Shown in pieces: positions 1 to 10,813 of a stretch of DNA of 64,000 nucleotides. A program made the position numbers and the translations under genes. Numbering within the stretch: position 1 is the stretch's first letter; each line of letters starts with the position of its first letter. The notes under the pieces were generated by a model. That model ran no database searches and had not been told where the DNA came from. It worked only from the letters and a program-made list of their open reading frames with translations. This DNA is from Hedera helix (Eukaryota > Streptophyta > Magnoliopsida > Apiales > Araliaceae), in NCBI GenBank assembly GCA_947179155.2, contig OX359270.1, positions 8,093,222 to 8,157,221 on the forward strand. Reading direction: 5' to 3'.

Positions 1-254
1 CCGTATATTGTTTAGAGGAAGCTGCTTATCTTTTAAGTTGTAAAGTGATATGCTTATTTTTCTTGCATCTCTTTGGGCTTCTACTACAAGGCCTTTGGAG
101 GTATCTCTATGTCTAAATTGTAAAGAGATAGGAGGGTTGCACTCTTTTAAGTGCTTTTTTTTATATTTTGTTTTCTTTAGTTCACTGAGGATAGACTTCT
201 TGTTCCCCTATTTATTGTATCATTTCTTTTCTATTAATAAAATTTCTTCTTTGT

Positions 255-257
<3 letters not shown>
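1..257 (+). other. LINE 3'-tail-like fragment
   Basis: No gene is visible. The stretch is T-rich and ends in a sequence of the form TTAATAAAATTTCTTCTTTGTC followed directly by a TA run. T-rich tails ending in AATAAAA plus TTTGTCA are common at the 3' ends of plant LINE copies. This is pattern recognition only, with no coding part and no target duplication seen. Confidence 0.3.

Positions 258-323
<66 letters not shown>
258..323. repeat. (TA)n microsatellite
   Basis: About 66 bases of uninterrupted AT dinucleotide. It follows the possible LINE tail directly. Its length is likely to vary between individuals. Confidence 0.95.
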
Positions 324-327
<4 letters not shown>

Positions 328-1609
328 GGGAGAGAATAAGAAGAGATGGAAAACTTATTATTTTTATTCTATTTATAGAAAATAGACATATGAATGCAAT
401 TATAGTAGATAAGAAATCAAAGAATAAGACACAAGAAATAGAGAAAACTCGGCAAATAAATCAATCAGACATCTATCTTTGTAAGAAGCAATGGAAAACC
501 TTGGATATATATTCTCTACTACACTATAAAAACAGACATAGGATTGTATTTGTACAAGATAAAACTCAAAAACTAACTGTTTCAAGGAAAAATGATGTTA
601 TTGCTTAAATTATTAAAAAGAGAAAACATAACCTTAAAAGTTTTAAAGCTCAATTTGGGGACTCTTATGACTGAGCTAACCTAAGGATCAAATACAAAAT
701 ATATGTATAGCAGGAGACTTTGACGGTCTTGAATGAAACTGCTGTAGAGATTAAGACAGTGTGCAAGAGGGACATAAAAACCCACAATAATGTAACTTGA
801 TCAACATGCACATACCATTAGGTAATTCTAGGAGAGAGACTGACCTCAAAGCAGAGAAAAAGTAAATTTAAATTATATAAAAAATTTAAAAATATAATAG
901 ATAGTAACCCAAGAACTATCTTATGGCATTTAACAGAAAAGAAATTAGAAATATTTAAGGACAGGATGCTAAAAGATGTGCCAAAAGGAATCAAGGAAAT
1001 GAAATAAATAAATATGAAACTGGAAGACTAAATGTATTGAAGAAGTAAAGAGTATTAGGAAAAGGGATCTGAGAAAGTCAACAGGTGGAGGATGGTAGCT
1101 AAGAAAACGTGATGGTGGGCGGTGATGGTAGCTAAGTCAATTTTGTTTCGGAAAACAAATGTGATTCAGAATAGCATGAAGTGCAGACTAACCAATCCCT
1201 ACCCTTTCCATTCATGAAGCAAAAGTTTTACATGCCAAAAGGAAACTTAGGAATCCCCTCGCAGTTCAATCACTCCCAAAACATAAAGTGATCAAAGAGC
1301 ATCAACTTCACCATTTTCAGAAAAGAGATCATCCCGCAACAAAACTCAACTAAAACTTATCGCAACTTCTTGAAAAGTGGTTGGCTTTCTCTTTCAATTG
1401 GAATATCTTCAGTTAATTGTTACTTGTTTTACTGATGGGGGTTCTATTACACTTTCACTTTAGAAGCATGAAATCGAAAAAGTATCATACAGAAACACAT
1501 CAAATCATATGCATTACAAATTAAACACCCAAAACCAATCAATTTCACCCAACTCAAGAAGGTAACACCATTAAATTCTCAAAATAACAAGATTCAAAAT
1601 CAGCATTAC
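324..1609. other. Non-coding, probably intron 1 or flank of the NIPA-like gene
   Basis: No ORF with recognisable homology appears on either strand. It lies on the 3' side of NIPA exon 1, whose splice donor sits at 1608-1609, so it is most simply the start of a long first intron. I looked on the minus strand for the next conserved NIPA block (the glycine-rich VGGYSYL-type segment) and did not find it, so the rest of the gene is probably beyond the window. Confidence 0.5.
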
Positions 1610-1814
1610 CTGCCCTAACCCCAGAAGAACCAGCCTTCTTCAAACCCTTCTTCTTGACAATAAAGCTAGCCCCAATGAAAAAACTTGAAGAAATAGCCAA
1701 AACCAAACCCTTTATATTATCTGCAGAAATACCCTTATCTGCATATGACAAGCCTGTAGACTCCTTTACACTCTCCATAGAAATCCAATAAATCCCAACA
1801 AATACTCTTCTCAT
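1610..1814 (-). CDS. NIPA-type magnesium transporter, first coding exon (partial)
   Basis: This is the N-terminal exon of a DUF803/NIPA-family protein, a multi-pass membrane protein thought to move Mg2+. The exon encodes a first transmembrane helix followed by the family hallmark FIGASFIVKKKGLKKAG and then SGVRAG, where the reading frame meets a consensus donor (GCAG|GTAATG, GT at 1609-1608). The family normally splices at this point. The longest frame starts at 1814. A second ATG at 1778, starting MESVKES, fits known family N-termini better and may be the real start. Downstream residues read through the donor (NADFESCY...) look like intron. Later exons are not in the window. Family assignment is firm; the member and transport activity are not known. 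Confidence 0.8.
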
Positions 1815-2165
1815 TATTCTCTCCCTCTACAAAATTTAAAGTCACAGAAATCGAACCCTTTTCTTCGATTCCATCATTCATACAATGTAGAATGTAGAAT
1901 GTAGAATGTAGAATTAGAAATTGATCACTCCCTGGTTATCATTTTTCACACACAGAAGTATGAAATGTACACATAAATTTGTAAAGGGGGAAATAGAGAA
2001 ATGCGCAATTTTGTTGGAAAATGCCCTTTTTGCTGATCTTATCAAAAAAGATTTTTGAAGATCTGTTTCACGTCTACAGAAACTGCGTTGCAGAGACGGA
2101 AGAAGATACAGACTGAAGTGGTTTTTCGTTGGATTTTCTGGAATTAACAAATGAGCTTTCAAATT
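1815..2165 (-). promoter_or_regulatory. Putative 5' UTR and promoter of the NIPA-like gene
   Basis: This is the sequence immediately upstream of the NIPA start codon on the minus strand. It includes about four tandem copies of GTAGAAT near 1884-1912. No clear TATA box was identified, so the extent is an estimate from position alone. Confidence 0.35.
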
Positions 2166-3105
2166 TTACTACTAACGTTTTGATGTTTTTGAAGTGAATT
2201 TGTAAAATTTTAAAAAAAAATATTTTATCTGTAAATCTTAATGTAATAAATATTATTTGTCATTATAATACATGCATTATTTGTACAATTATTTTAAATA
2301 TATAATAGTAATTTTTTAATATTTAAAGGACAAAATTAAACAAAATTGAAAAGGACAAAATTGTAAAACAACTTAACTTGTAGGGCCAAAAGGGTAATAA
2401 AATTTATGACACAATTTCAAGACTGATGTCAGCATCTCCTCTTCTATTATATAATAAATAGATAATTAATATTTTAAAATATTTAATATTAATTTTTTTT
2501 AAATTAATATAAAATACTTTTAATTTTAAAATTAATATGCATCCATATATTTGTGGTCATTATGACCATCTCAAATTACTATTCAAAACAATATAATACG
2601 AGATTTTTATTATCTTAAAATATAAATAAATAATATTTAAATAAATTTAAAATGAATAATTACAGGTTTTGTTATGTTTGTCATTTTTTATTGTTTTATA
2701 GTATATAATAATTTTATTTTAAATTATAAGATTAATATTAATTTAAAAAAAATTAATTTTAAATATTTTAAAATTTAAAATTAACATAAATTTATTCAAC
2801 TTATATTAATATAATTATAAATATTATAAATTTTTAAAAAAATAACACTAATTATAAAAATTTTAAAATTTTAAATGAATTATAAAATTTAAAATTTTAA
2901 AAATATTTAAAATTTATTTTTTTAAAATTAATATTAATTTTATAATTTAAAACAGATGAATTACATCTATTTCTACAAATATATTTAGGCTCAATTATGT
3001 ACGACCACCGAAAAATTGTCTGCTGAGCACCAAAATTGATCCCAGCTTATACATACTTCCACCGACAACATGTTTTCTAACAGTTGGAGTATTTTTATTT
3101 GGGTC
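2166..3105. other. Very AT-rich spacer
   Basis: Long runs of A and T with short repeated words such as ATTAATATTAATTTT and AAAATTTAAAATTT. No coding potential or gene fragment is visible on either strand. Confidence 0.6.
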
Positions 3106-3307
3106 CTTAACACTAATATACAATAATTAGAAAGTAATTACAAAAATAAAACACACACAAAATAATTACAAAAATAACACAATAATTTCAAACAATTTAA
3201 TTTCACATTAATAAGGAACCTAAAATCAAGGTTGCCATAATTCAAAATTCAAAATTCAAATCATATGGATGAAAAAAAAAAAAAAATTCTTGTCGTCTGT
3301 CTTCATC

Positions 3308-3495
3308 CACCCGCCTCCTCCCTCTCCTCTCTCCTGCCTATCACCACCCCCAGCCGCCGGCTCTCCTCCCCTGGTCGCCGCCTCCCCCGCCCCCGCCGGC
3401 TCCCCTCCCCTGGCCGCCACCTCCCCCGCCCCGCCGGCTCCCTTCCCCCAGCCGCAGCCTCCCTCCCCCTCCTCCAGATCTCCCCTCCCCATGTT
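3308..3495. repeat. C-rich degenerate minisatellite arm
   Basis: Repeated CCGCCGGCTCCCCTCCCCTGG-like units. The reverse complement matches the units of the G-rich arm at 4325-4790. The G-rich complementary strand has runs suited to G-quadruplex formation. Confidence 0.75.
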
Positions 3496-3639
3496 TCAGA
3501 TCCTGCGAAAAAGAAAGGGGTGGAAAGCAAGCATTAACTGTCAGATTATATTTTATTTAACTTCAACAAAAGTATAAAACTGTCAATGAAGAGAAGAAGA
3601 AGAAGAAGAAGAACATTCGCCCTACAAACATAAGTAAAT

Positions 3640-4115
3640 GGTAACCAACTATTAATACGCATGTAACCAACCTTTAATACAACGGTAACCAAATCTTAAT
3701 ACAAAAGGTAACCAAACTGAAATATAAAGGTAACCAACCTTTAATACAGAGGTAACCAACTTTTAATATAAGAGTAACCAAACTTTAATAGAAAGGTAAC
3801 CAAACTTTAATACAGAGATAACCAACTTTTAATATAACAGTAACCAAACTTTAATAAAAAGGTAACCATTTAATATACATGTAACCAACATTTAATACAA
3901 ATATAGCCAACCTTTAATACAACGGTAGCCAAATCTTAATACAAAAGGTAACCAAACTTTAATACAGAGGTAACCAAACTTTAATACAGAGGTAACCAAC
4001 CTTTAATATAAAAGTAACCAAACTTTAATAGAAAGGTAACCAAACTTTAATACAGAGGTAACCAACATTTAATATAAAAAGTAACCAAACTTTAATAGAA
4101 AGATAACCAAACTTT
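3640..4115. repeat. GGTAACCAAACTTTAATACA tandem array
   Basis: More than twenty head-to-tail copies of a unit of about 20-22 bases, GGTAACCAAACTTTAATACA with a few variable bases. The unit core GGTAACC is itself palindromic. Just downstream (4125-4285) the core recurs in inverted form (TGGTTACC). Confidence 0.85.
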
Positions 4116-4324
4116 TATGAATATTTGGTTACACACAAAAATTAAAATGGTTACCTCTGTATAAACATTTAGATACCAATTGAAATATAAAAAAAAGTTT
4201 ACTGTATTAATTTTTTTTTATCACTATTTGGTTACACACAAAACCTAAAATGGTTACCTTCGTACGAAAGTTTGGTTACTAACTAGAATATAAAAAAAAA
4301 TGTTTACTGTGTTAAAAAAAAATA

Positions 4325-4790
4325 TGCAACGAGTGGAGGAAGGGGAGAGGGTGGGGGGTTGTGGTGGAGGGGAAGAGGGACGGGGGCGGGAGTGGGGGTC
4401 GGCGGCTGGGGGAGGGGGAGGGGGAGGGAGGGAGGGAGGCGAGGCGGCCAGGGGAGGGGAGGTGGCCGGGGGCGGGAGTGGGGTCGACGGCTGGGGAAGG
4501 GGGAGGGGGAGGCGGAGGCGGGAGGGGGCAGGCAGGGGAGGGGAGAGCTGGAGGCGGGAGAGGGGAGGCGGCCGAGGGCGGGAGGGGGAATCTGCAGCTG
4601 GGGGAGGGGGAGGGAAGATCGGCGGCTGGAGGAGGGGGATGGAAGATCAGCGGCTGGGGGAGGGGGAGCCGGCGGCTGGGGGAGGGGGAGGGGGAGCCGG
4701 CGGCTGGAGGGGGAACCGGCGGCTGGGGGAGGGGGAGGGGGGAACCAGCGGCTGAAGGAGGGGGAGGGGTAACCGGCGGCAGAGGAAGAA
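4325..4790. repeat. G-rich minisatellite arm
   Basis: About 465 bases of GGCGGCTGGGGGAGGGGGAG-like units, strongly purine-skewed on the plus strand. Four or more G runs per unit make it a strong quadruplex candidate. All six frames stay open or nearly open here because of composition. Confidence 0.8.
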
Positions 4791-5095
4791 CATGGAGATA
4801 ATGGAGCCAAAGCAGAGTAAAATGCCGGTTAGGATCGTGGAAAGAGATATTTTGGCTATGCAATCCCTTAAATTAAGGACTTACAGTTATATTAATATTG
4901 TAAATAAAAATAAAAACTGTAATATTATTGTAATTATTTTATAGAAGTATTATTTTTGTAATTAATTTTAAAAATGTACTAATATATGTAATTTACCCTT
5001 TTTATTTTTCTTTTGCCGAAAATGAAACTTAGCCCCTTCTAAAATGATGTTTCAAAGCCCAACATGAAGCCCAAGTGGGTTTTAACTGTTACTTG

Positions 5096-5921
5096 AGATA
5101 TATTTCTTTCGTCCTTAAAAAGAATGTTCAAAATCTTGGTTTTAAAAATCAGATAGGATCATCAGTTTGATCGGTAAAAACTAAAATTGGTTGACACTCC
5201 GATCAAATTTAAACAAAAAAAATAGTTTTGGTCAAAATTCGATTGACCAACCGGTAAAACCGGTTATTAATCTAGTGACCCTCTTTTTTTTTTACCAAAA
5301 AAAATTGAATATTAAAATTAACCACATTTAGTAATATTGTAAAACAACTCTATTATGTTTGTTCATAAAAAATGAGATTTTTTAAAATTTTATTAAGTAC
5401 TAATAATATATATTTTTATATATTAATAATGTCAATAATGGTTCGACCACTGGTTGAACCAGTGACTCATATATACGGTACTTTTTTTAATTCGATGATC
5501 GATCTGGGTCTGAGAACCTTGTTCAAAATACAAGTTTTGGGCAAATTAAAGTAATTCATATGACACAAACCCAATAATAAATACGGATATATGTAAATAT
5601 ATGGGATGAGAGAGAATTAGGTCTCCACCTTTTTATTCTATTATCGCTTAGAATTCAATAGTCACAAATTTTGTTATAAAATTTGTGACATATATATCAT
5701 TTGTCTATTAAAATTTCAACTTTATTCATAATGACCTCATAAAAGTACACTAATGTATCTTTCTTTTGTTTTTTTAGAACTAGAGGACCTCACTTAAAAT
5801 TATTTTAAAAAAATAAAATAATCATTATGTATTTTATATTTAATTTTTATACTTTTAAACATCATTTAGTAAATAAAATATATTGTACTTGGAGAGGTTT
5901 TAAGAACAGAGGGAGTATACA
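5096..5921. mobile_element. Stowaway-like MITE, interrupted
   Basis: The right end reads TTAAGAACAGAGGGAGTATA, the reverse complement of the ACTCCCTCTGTTC terminus typical of Stowaway/Tc1-mariner MITEs. The left end (TTCGTCCTTAAAAAGAATGTTC) is a degenerate match to the same terminus. A hAT-type MITE is inserted near its left end. It also contains a perfect 12-bp hairpin with a 5-base loop at 5661-5689. The ends are approximate. Confidence 0.4.
5135..5521. mobile_element. hAT-type MITE with 8-bp target duplication
   Basis: A 387-bp element that begins CTTGGTTTTAAAAATCAGA and ends TGGGTCTGAGAACCTTG, with imperfect inverted termini. The interior has CCGGTTATT and CCACTGGTTGAACCAGTG words. It is flanked by a perfect 8-bp direct repeat TTCAAAAT at 5127-5134 and 5522-5529, the target-site size made by hAT transposases. 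It has no coding capacity. Confidence 0.75.
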
Positions 5922-6285
5922 TACATGGCAAAAAATAGTTCAAGAGCTTTAATAGTTTATTTTATTACTAAAGTCACATCAATACAATAATCTTCTAAAT
6001 GTATATACAGATGAATCGTGTTTTTAAAGTTCAAGGGTGGAAGTCTTATAATGAATACCAAATTTTGTCTTGATTCACCATGCTAAAAGTCACATTCAAG
6101 AATATCAATATTCTGTAATTGTACTTGAACAAATATACCGTCCTCTGTTTTATTACACTAGTATTGTTGATGTCCTTAATGAAGGCCTTTGTGCCACTAT
6201 ATAAACAAACATCTTTAGCTAAACTTTACCATATACAAACCATCAACTTTCTTTTGCTTTACTGTTATTGTGGTAAAAGAAAAAT
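5922..6285 (+). promoter_or_regulatory. Promoter and 5' UTR of CYP716-like copy A
   Basis: The TATA box TATATAAA is at 6198-6205, about 80 bases before the ATG at 6286. The last 240 bases are closely matched by the region before copy B (45,530-45,770), including CACCATGCTAAAAGTCACAT and CCTTAATGAAGGCCTTTGTG. Weaker matches run back to about 5925. Shared promoter sequence suggests that the two genes began with the same control. Confidence 0.7.
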
Positions 6286-8409
6286 ATGGATACACTTTTG
6301 AGCATTTCCCCATATCTACTCCCTCTTGCATTTGTCCCTATATCACTGTCTCTATTTTTCCTCTTGCAAAAACCCAATTCTGGCAGCTCAAAAAATGTTC
6401 CCCCGGGAACAAGTGGATGGCCTATGGTTGGTGAAAGTATAAAATTTGCCTTGTCCGGACCTCAAAAATTTGTTAGCGAAAGAATGAAAAAATACTCCTC
6501 AGATGTGTTCCAAACGTCGTTGCTAGGAGAAAGAATGGCAGTATTTTGTGGAGCGCAAGGGAACAAGTTTCTCTTCACAAACGAAACCAAACTTTTGACC
6601 TCGTGGTGGCCACAATCCATGAAAAAGGCCTTACTTTTTCCCGAATTTGTTGAGAATTCATTGAAAGAAGTTTCAGCACTAAAACGCAGTTTTATGCACG
6701 ATATTCTCAAGCCAGAAGCTCTGAAGCAATATATTCCGGTCATGGATTCAATGGCACGTGAGCATGTGGGGTCTGAGTGGGCTTCACGTGAGGTAGTGAA
6801 AGTTTTCCCCATGTCAAAAAAGTACACATTTGACTTGGCGTGTCGATTATTTATGAGTGTGGTTGATCATGAGCATGTCAATAGGCTAGCCAAACATTTT
6901 ATGCTCGTCACCTCTGGTATGTTCTCTGTTCCAATTGATTTGCCTGGTACTGCTTATAATGGTGCTATAAAGGGAGGAAAATTGGTACGAGCTGAACTTA
7001 TGAAGATTATCATTGATAGAAAAAAGGAAATGATTGAGAATAAAGAGACAATCGGATGCGATTTATTGTCTCGTATGCTACTTGTGGCAGATGAAAATGG
7101 AGAATCCATGAGTGAAATGGAAATTTCTAACAACATTATTGGTTTATTAGTTGCTAGCTATGAGACTACAAGTACTGCAGTTACATTCGTGTTAAAATAT
7201 CTTGCCGAGCTTCCCCATATTTACAATGAGGTTTTGAAAGGTATATATAACTTAAATTTTCTGTCCATTTAAATAGTTTTAATTACTAGGAACAACAAAC
7301 AATTAATTAAAGTGATGATTATTTTTTTTATCAGAACAAATGGAAATTGCAAAATCTAAACAACCAGGGGAGATGTTAAGGTGGGAAGACATTCAGAAGA
7401 TGAAATATTCATGGAATGTGGCATGTGAATCTCTAAGGCTAGCACCACCTGGTCAAGGAGCTTTTAGAGAGGCAGTAACTGATTTTACCTATGCTGGTTT
7501 TACCATTCCACAGGGATGGAAGGTAAATGTTATAATATATACTTTTACTCAATAATAATAATAATAATAGTAAACTGATATTTCCGTAGGGTTTACGCGA
7601 CGGTTTTAAAACCGTCGCTATAGACTTATGACGACATTTTTAACATGTAAAGTATCACAACAGGTTTATAGCGACGGTTTAACATATAAAGTGTAGTCAT
7701 AGGTATATAGCGACGGTTTTAAAACCGTCGCTATAGGTAAAAAAATGGGGTTCACTTGCAAAAATAACAAAAAACTCTGTGAAAATAACAGTTTCCTAAT
7801 AATATAATACTCCTAGTGTTTCATGTATATTTTCTTTTTCAATCCATACAAAGCTATTTCTATTTTTCAATTATAAATTGTTGCGATATTTCTAATCTGT
7901 CGTTACTTTTATACTATTATTTCTAGTATCACACCACGACTACTAAATTCTTAATTTTAAGAGTACATTTGTAACATAAATTTATCTTTAAAAGTTGCCA
8001 ATTTATACTTAAAAATTAGGGAGAAAGTAAATAAGTATAAAACTTTAATTGTCTTGAAAGAAAATATAAATTGGGAATATCTAATTTTGAAAGATTCTTT
8101 TTCTTGCAGACATTTTGGACTGTGCATACAACACACAAAAATCCCAAATTTTTTCCCGATCCCGAAACATTTGATCCCTCAAGATTTGAAGGAAGCGGAC
8201 CAGCCCCCTATACTTTCGTTCCTTTCGGCGGAGGTCCTCGAATGTGCCCTGGAAAAGAGTACGCTCGACTAGAAATTCTGGTTTTCATTTATAATGTGGT
8301 GACCAAATTTAAACTGGAGAAGGTAAATCCAGAAGAGAAGATAGTGTTCCATGCATCCCCTGTCCCAATGGAAGGTTTCCCAGTTCGCCTAGTGCCTCAT
8401 CAAAAATAA
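6286..8409 (+). CDS. CYP716-like cytochrome P450, copy A
   Basis: Membrane-bound P450 of the CYP716 type, which usually oxidises triterpene scaffolds such as amyrins using NADPH-P450 reductase at the ER. The exons are 6286-7240, 7335-7522 and 8110-8409, all with GT..AG borders. They total 1443 nt and 480 residues, the usual family length. A hydrophobic anchor lies at about residues 9-30, followed by the VPPGTSGWP hinge. The I-helix motif (290-296) is ASYETTS instead of the usual (A/G)GxDT. The K-helix ExxR is E350-R353, the PERF-equivalent is DPSRF (403-407), and the haem loop FGGGPRMCPG has ligand Cys427. The frame is intact throughout. Intron 2 carries a small palindromic repeat. Copy B differs at about two dozen residues (roughly 95% identity). 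The substrate cannot be told from sequence, and related families such as CYP725 remain possible. Confidence 0.9.
7590..7736. mobile_element. Palindromic MITE-like insert in intron 2 of copy A
   Basis: Two copies of GCGACGGTTTTAAAACCGTCGC, each itself a palindrome, bracket about 90 bases that also hold AGCGACGGTTTAACA. GCGACGG-rich hairpins of this kind are common non-autonomous repeats in plants. The matching intron of copy B (47,008-47,519) has nothing similar, so the insertion probably came after the duplication. Confidence 0.6.
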
Positions 8410-8590
8410 ATGGCCAAGTGTTTTATACTGTATGTTACATTTTGGGTGGCATTAATATGTGGGATTGTATTGTTTATTTTTTCTAGTATTTTTTTTTTAT
8501 CCTTTGTTTGATAATGTTCAGGGGCCTCTTGAAGAGGTATGGTCTGTATGAACTAAATTACAAATTAATAAAACCTTGTTGTTAATTTTA
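8410..8590 (+). terminator. 3' UTR and polyadenylation region of copy A
   Basis: Sequence after the stop at 8407-8409 matches that after copy B's stop (GGGGCCTCTTGAAGAGGTATG in both). AATAAAAC near 8567 is a plausible poly(A) signal, also shared with copy B. Confidence 0.55.
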
Positions 8591-8871
8591 CTTTGGTTTA
8601 CTTGGAATTTAGTTTGTTATTATTAGTTACCAATCACAATTATAATATCGATCAAAGAGAATTGATATTTCAACGAGGGAATTTGTTAATTTTACAAAAT
8701 TTCTTTCATATGAATAGTAAATAAAACTCACATTCATATGAGTAAATTTTGTGAAAATATCAAAGTTTTAATGTAAAAATGGCAATTCCGTTAATGTTTA
8801 ATCAAATAAGTTTCACATGAAAATAAAAATATATAAACTCATATAAAGGTAAAAATAGAACCTCAGACTTA
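8591..8871. other. Spacer, nothing recognised
   Basis: AT-rich, with no coding signal. A short segment (TCACAATTATAATATC near 8634) also occurs downstream of copy B near 48,139. The duplicated unit may therefore have extended past the 3' UTR. Confidence 0.4.
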
Positions 8872-10335
8872 GGGGGTGTATTCAATTAGAATTTTTAAAA
8901 ACTTTTAAAGTTTGGTTATATTCAATCAATACATTTAAGTTAAGTGGTATTTAATTACAACTTTAGTAATGTCTTTAAAAGTTAAGTGATATTGAATTGA
9001 GACTTTTACAAAGTCTATAAAAGTATTTTGGTATTCAAAAAGTCATAGATTTTTTAGATTTATATCAAATGGTGGAGTTTCACCTAAATACATGTATTAT
9101 CAGGGTTTTTTTTGGTTGGCCTTTTTGGTTGGTTGGCTATGAGCTTTTGACTTTATGGTGGTTTTGTCTCTTTGAATCTCACCTACTTATATTTATTCGA
9201 CTATAGACCACTAATTGGATTGAATTAACATCAAGACATTCGATTGTGTTTTTAAAATTGATATTGAATAAAAAGTGACCTAAATTATTGTTTAATCCTT
9301 TTATTTTGGACGAGTAAGACACTTGAATTTCTACATAATCAATCAAAATTTACCATTTTACCATAATTTACTAATATATATATTCATATTAATGAAACAT
9401 GTAATCGACTCAAAATCTACCCGAATTATGTTAAATAGAAAGTGAACATATAATTTATCTACAAATTTTATACTTAATGCAAATAAATTATCAGTTAATT
9501 TATTGTTCAATCCTTTTTATTGGACGTTCAAAATATTTTATAAATATTACTTATGAGTGATAATATTAAAATACTATCAAGAGTTTTTACATAATCAATC
9601 AAAATGTATCAATTTATCATAAATCACTAAATTAAATGTTTATATAACAATGAATCATGTCAAGAATTACGCGGTTAACAATTAACTACAATAATACTAA
9701 CTAACGAGATTATAATTTATTTGAAGTATTCATCAGATGTATTCTTTTTTCTCTTTGGTGTAACAAGAGTAATACCTATTTTGATTAACGACAATTAAAA
9801 TAACGAATAAATTAATTGTAGTAAACATAACTAAATTAACGTCTTTATTGATACACTAAATTAATCATTCATAATTCAAATAATTAGAATTTAAAAATAC
9901 TTTATTTTTTAATTAAAATTAAAATATATATATATAATAATGTATAACATCTAATAGTTGCTACCCTCATAATTGAAAATATACTTGGACTTATTTAAAT
10001 ATATTTAGGTATATACAAAATTTAAATATAAGTATAGCGTAATATGATTTTTTTCTAACAATTTGTTTAGAATAATTAACAAGAGGGAGAGGTTATACAC
10101 ATGGGCTAATTAACAATTAATATAAGCTGCAAGATTTATTAGAAGTATACAAAAGTCTACCAAAATTTTGGTAAAAAATCCATAAAAGTTTGTCACTTCA
10201 TAAAGTCTTTAAAAGTCATTAAAAATTATTTTTAAAAAGTCTTTAAAAGTTATTAAAATGTACGAACCCTACAAAAGTCTGTTACTTAAAAAAATTCTTT
10301 CAAAATCTTTAAAAGGCTTCATTGAATACACCCCC
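8872..10335. mobile_element. Non-autonomous DNA transposon with GGGGGTGTATTCAAT termini
   Basis: Begins GGGGGTGTATTCAAT (8872) and ends ATTGAATACACCCCC (10,335), a perfect 15-bp terminal inverted repeat 1464 bp apart. Both sub-terminal regions carry many copies of words like AAAGTCTTTAAAAGT in opposite orientation, as in transposase-binding arrays. No transposase frame is present. The target duplication is unclear, so the superfamily is not assigned. Confidence 0.7.
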
Positions 10336-10342
10336 AAGATGT

Positions 10343-10730
10343 TGTGTTTGTGAGTTTTAAAAAGTAGATAAAGGAAAAGAGAATAAATAAAAACCTTAGG
10401 AAAAAGACTTAAAGTCTCCTTGTATGTGAGTTTTTTGAGAAGAGAAAAGAAATTAGAGACTTTTTTTAAAATTTCCTTCTAAACTTGGAAAGATTTAGAA
10501 GAAAAATTATAAAAGATTTAAATGTCATATTAAAGTACCAAAACTATCATTATAATAATTCTGAAATATAATTGCACAAGGGTAAAAAAATAATATACTC
10601 TTTTAAGTTAAAATTTCCTTTTAAACTCATAAACAAAAGAAAATAAAATAAATTTTATTTCATTTCCTCTCTTTAATCTTGTAAATTTTAAATTTCTTTA
10701 TTTTTTTCTCTCTCCAAACTCTCAAACACA
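10343..10730. mobile_element. MITE with TGTGTTTGTGAGTTT termini
   Basis: The left end TGTGTTTGTGAGTTT and the right end AAACTCTCAAACACA are inverted repeats with one mismatch in 15, and purine-rich and pyrimidine-rich segments pair further inside. It is non-coding, 388 bp, and starts only 7 bases after the preceding element. Confidence 0.6.
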
Positions 10731-10813
10731 TTATAAAAGGTGACATGGCTTAGCTCATCATTGACTATCTTTTGCCTAGCAAATAACCTTTTATAGTTAT
10801 AAAATAAAATATA

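Larger units (their letters stand above)
3106..4955. mobile_element. Inverted composite repeat, possible non-autonomous DNA element
   Basis: The left flank (about 3106-3200) has repeated ATTACAAAAATAA words, and the right flank (about 4905-4955) has their reverse complements. Moving inward, a C-rich arm at 3308-3495 mirrors a G-rich arm at 4325-4790. The centre is an array of GGTAACCAA repeats, followed by two inverted TGGTTACC copies. The whole therefore reads as a large imperfect palindrome, as in elements with long terminal inverted repeats (for example Mutator-like). No transposase and no clear target duplication were found, so the class and exact ends are uncertain. Long frames in the GC-rich arms are compositional artefacts, not genes. 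Confidence 0.4.

Noticed and set aside
50..385. 111-codon frame with a Tyr-Ile repeat
   Set aside because: The repeat is the translated TA microsatellite, with no domain around it.
3256..3577. Proline-rich and glycine-rich frames on both strands
   Set aside because: Compositional frames of the C-rich arm of the inverted structure.
3640..4115. Regular GGTAACC repeats resembling a CRISPR array
   Set aside because: Units of about 20-22 bases are head-to-tail with no unique spacers, there are no cas genes and the DNA is a plant genome. It is a tandem repeat.
4300..4863. Several overlapping frames of 137-183 codons on both strands, rich in Gly/Arg or Pro/Ser
   Set aside because: All frames are open because the DNA is a G-rich minisatellite. 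There is no domain, no codon pattern and no splice support.
6462..6827. Long antisense frames over CYP exon 1 in both copies
   Set aside because: They are shadows of a conserved sense coding exon. The matching antisense frames in copy B reflect the duplication.
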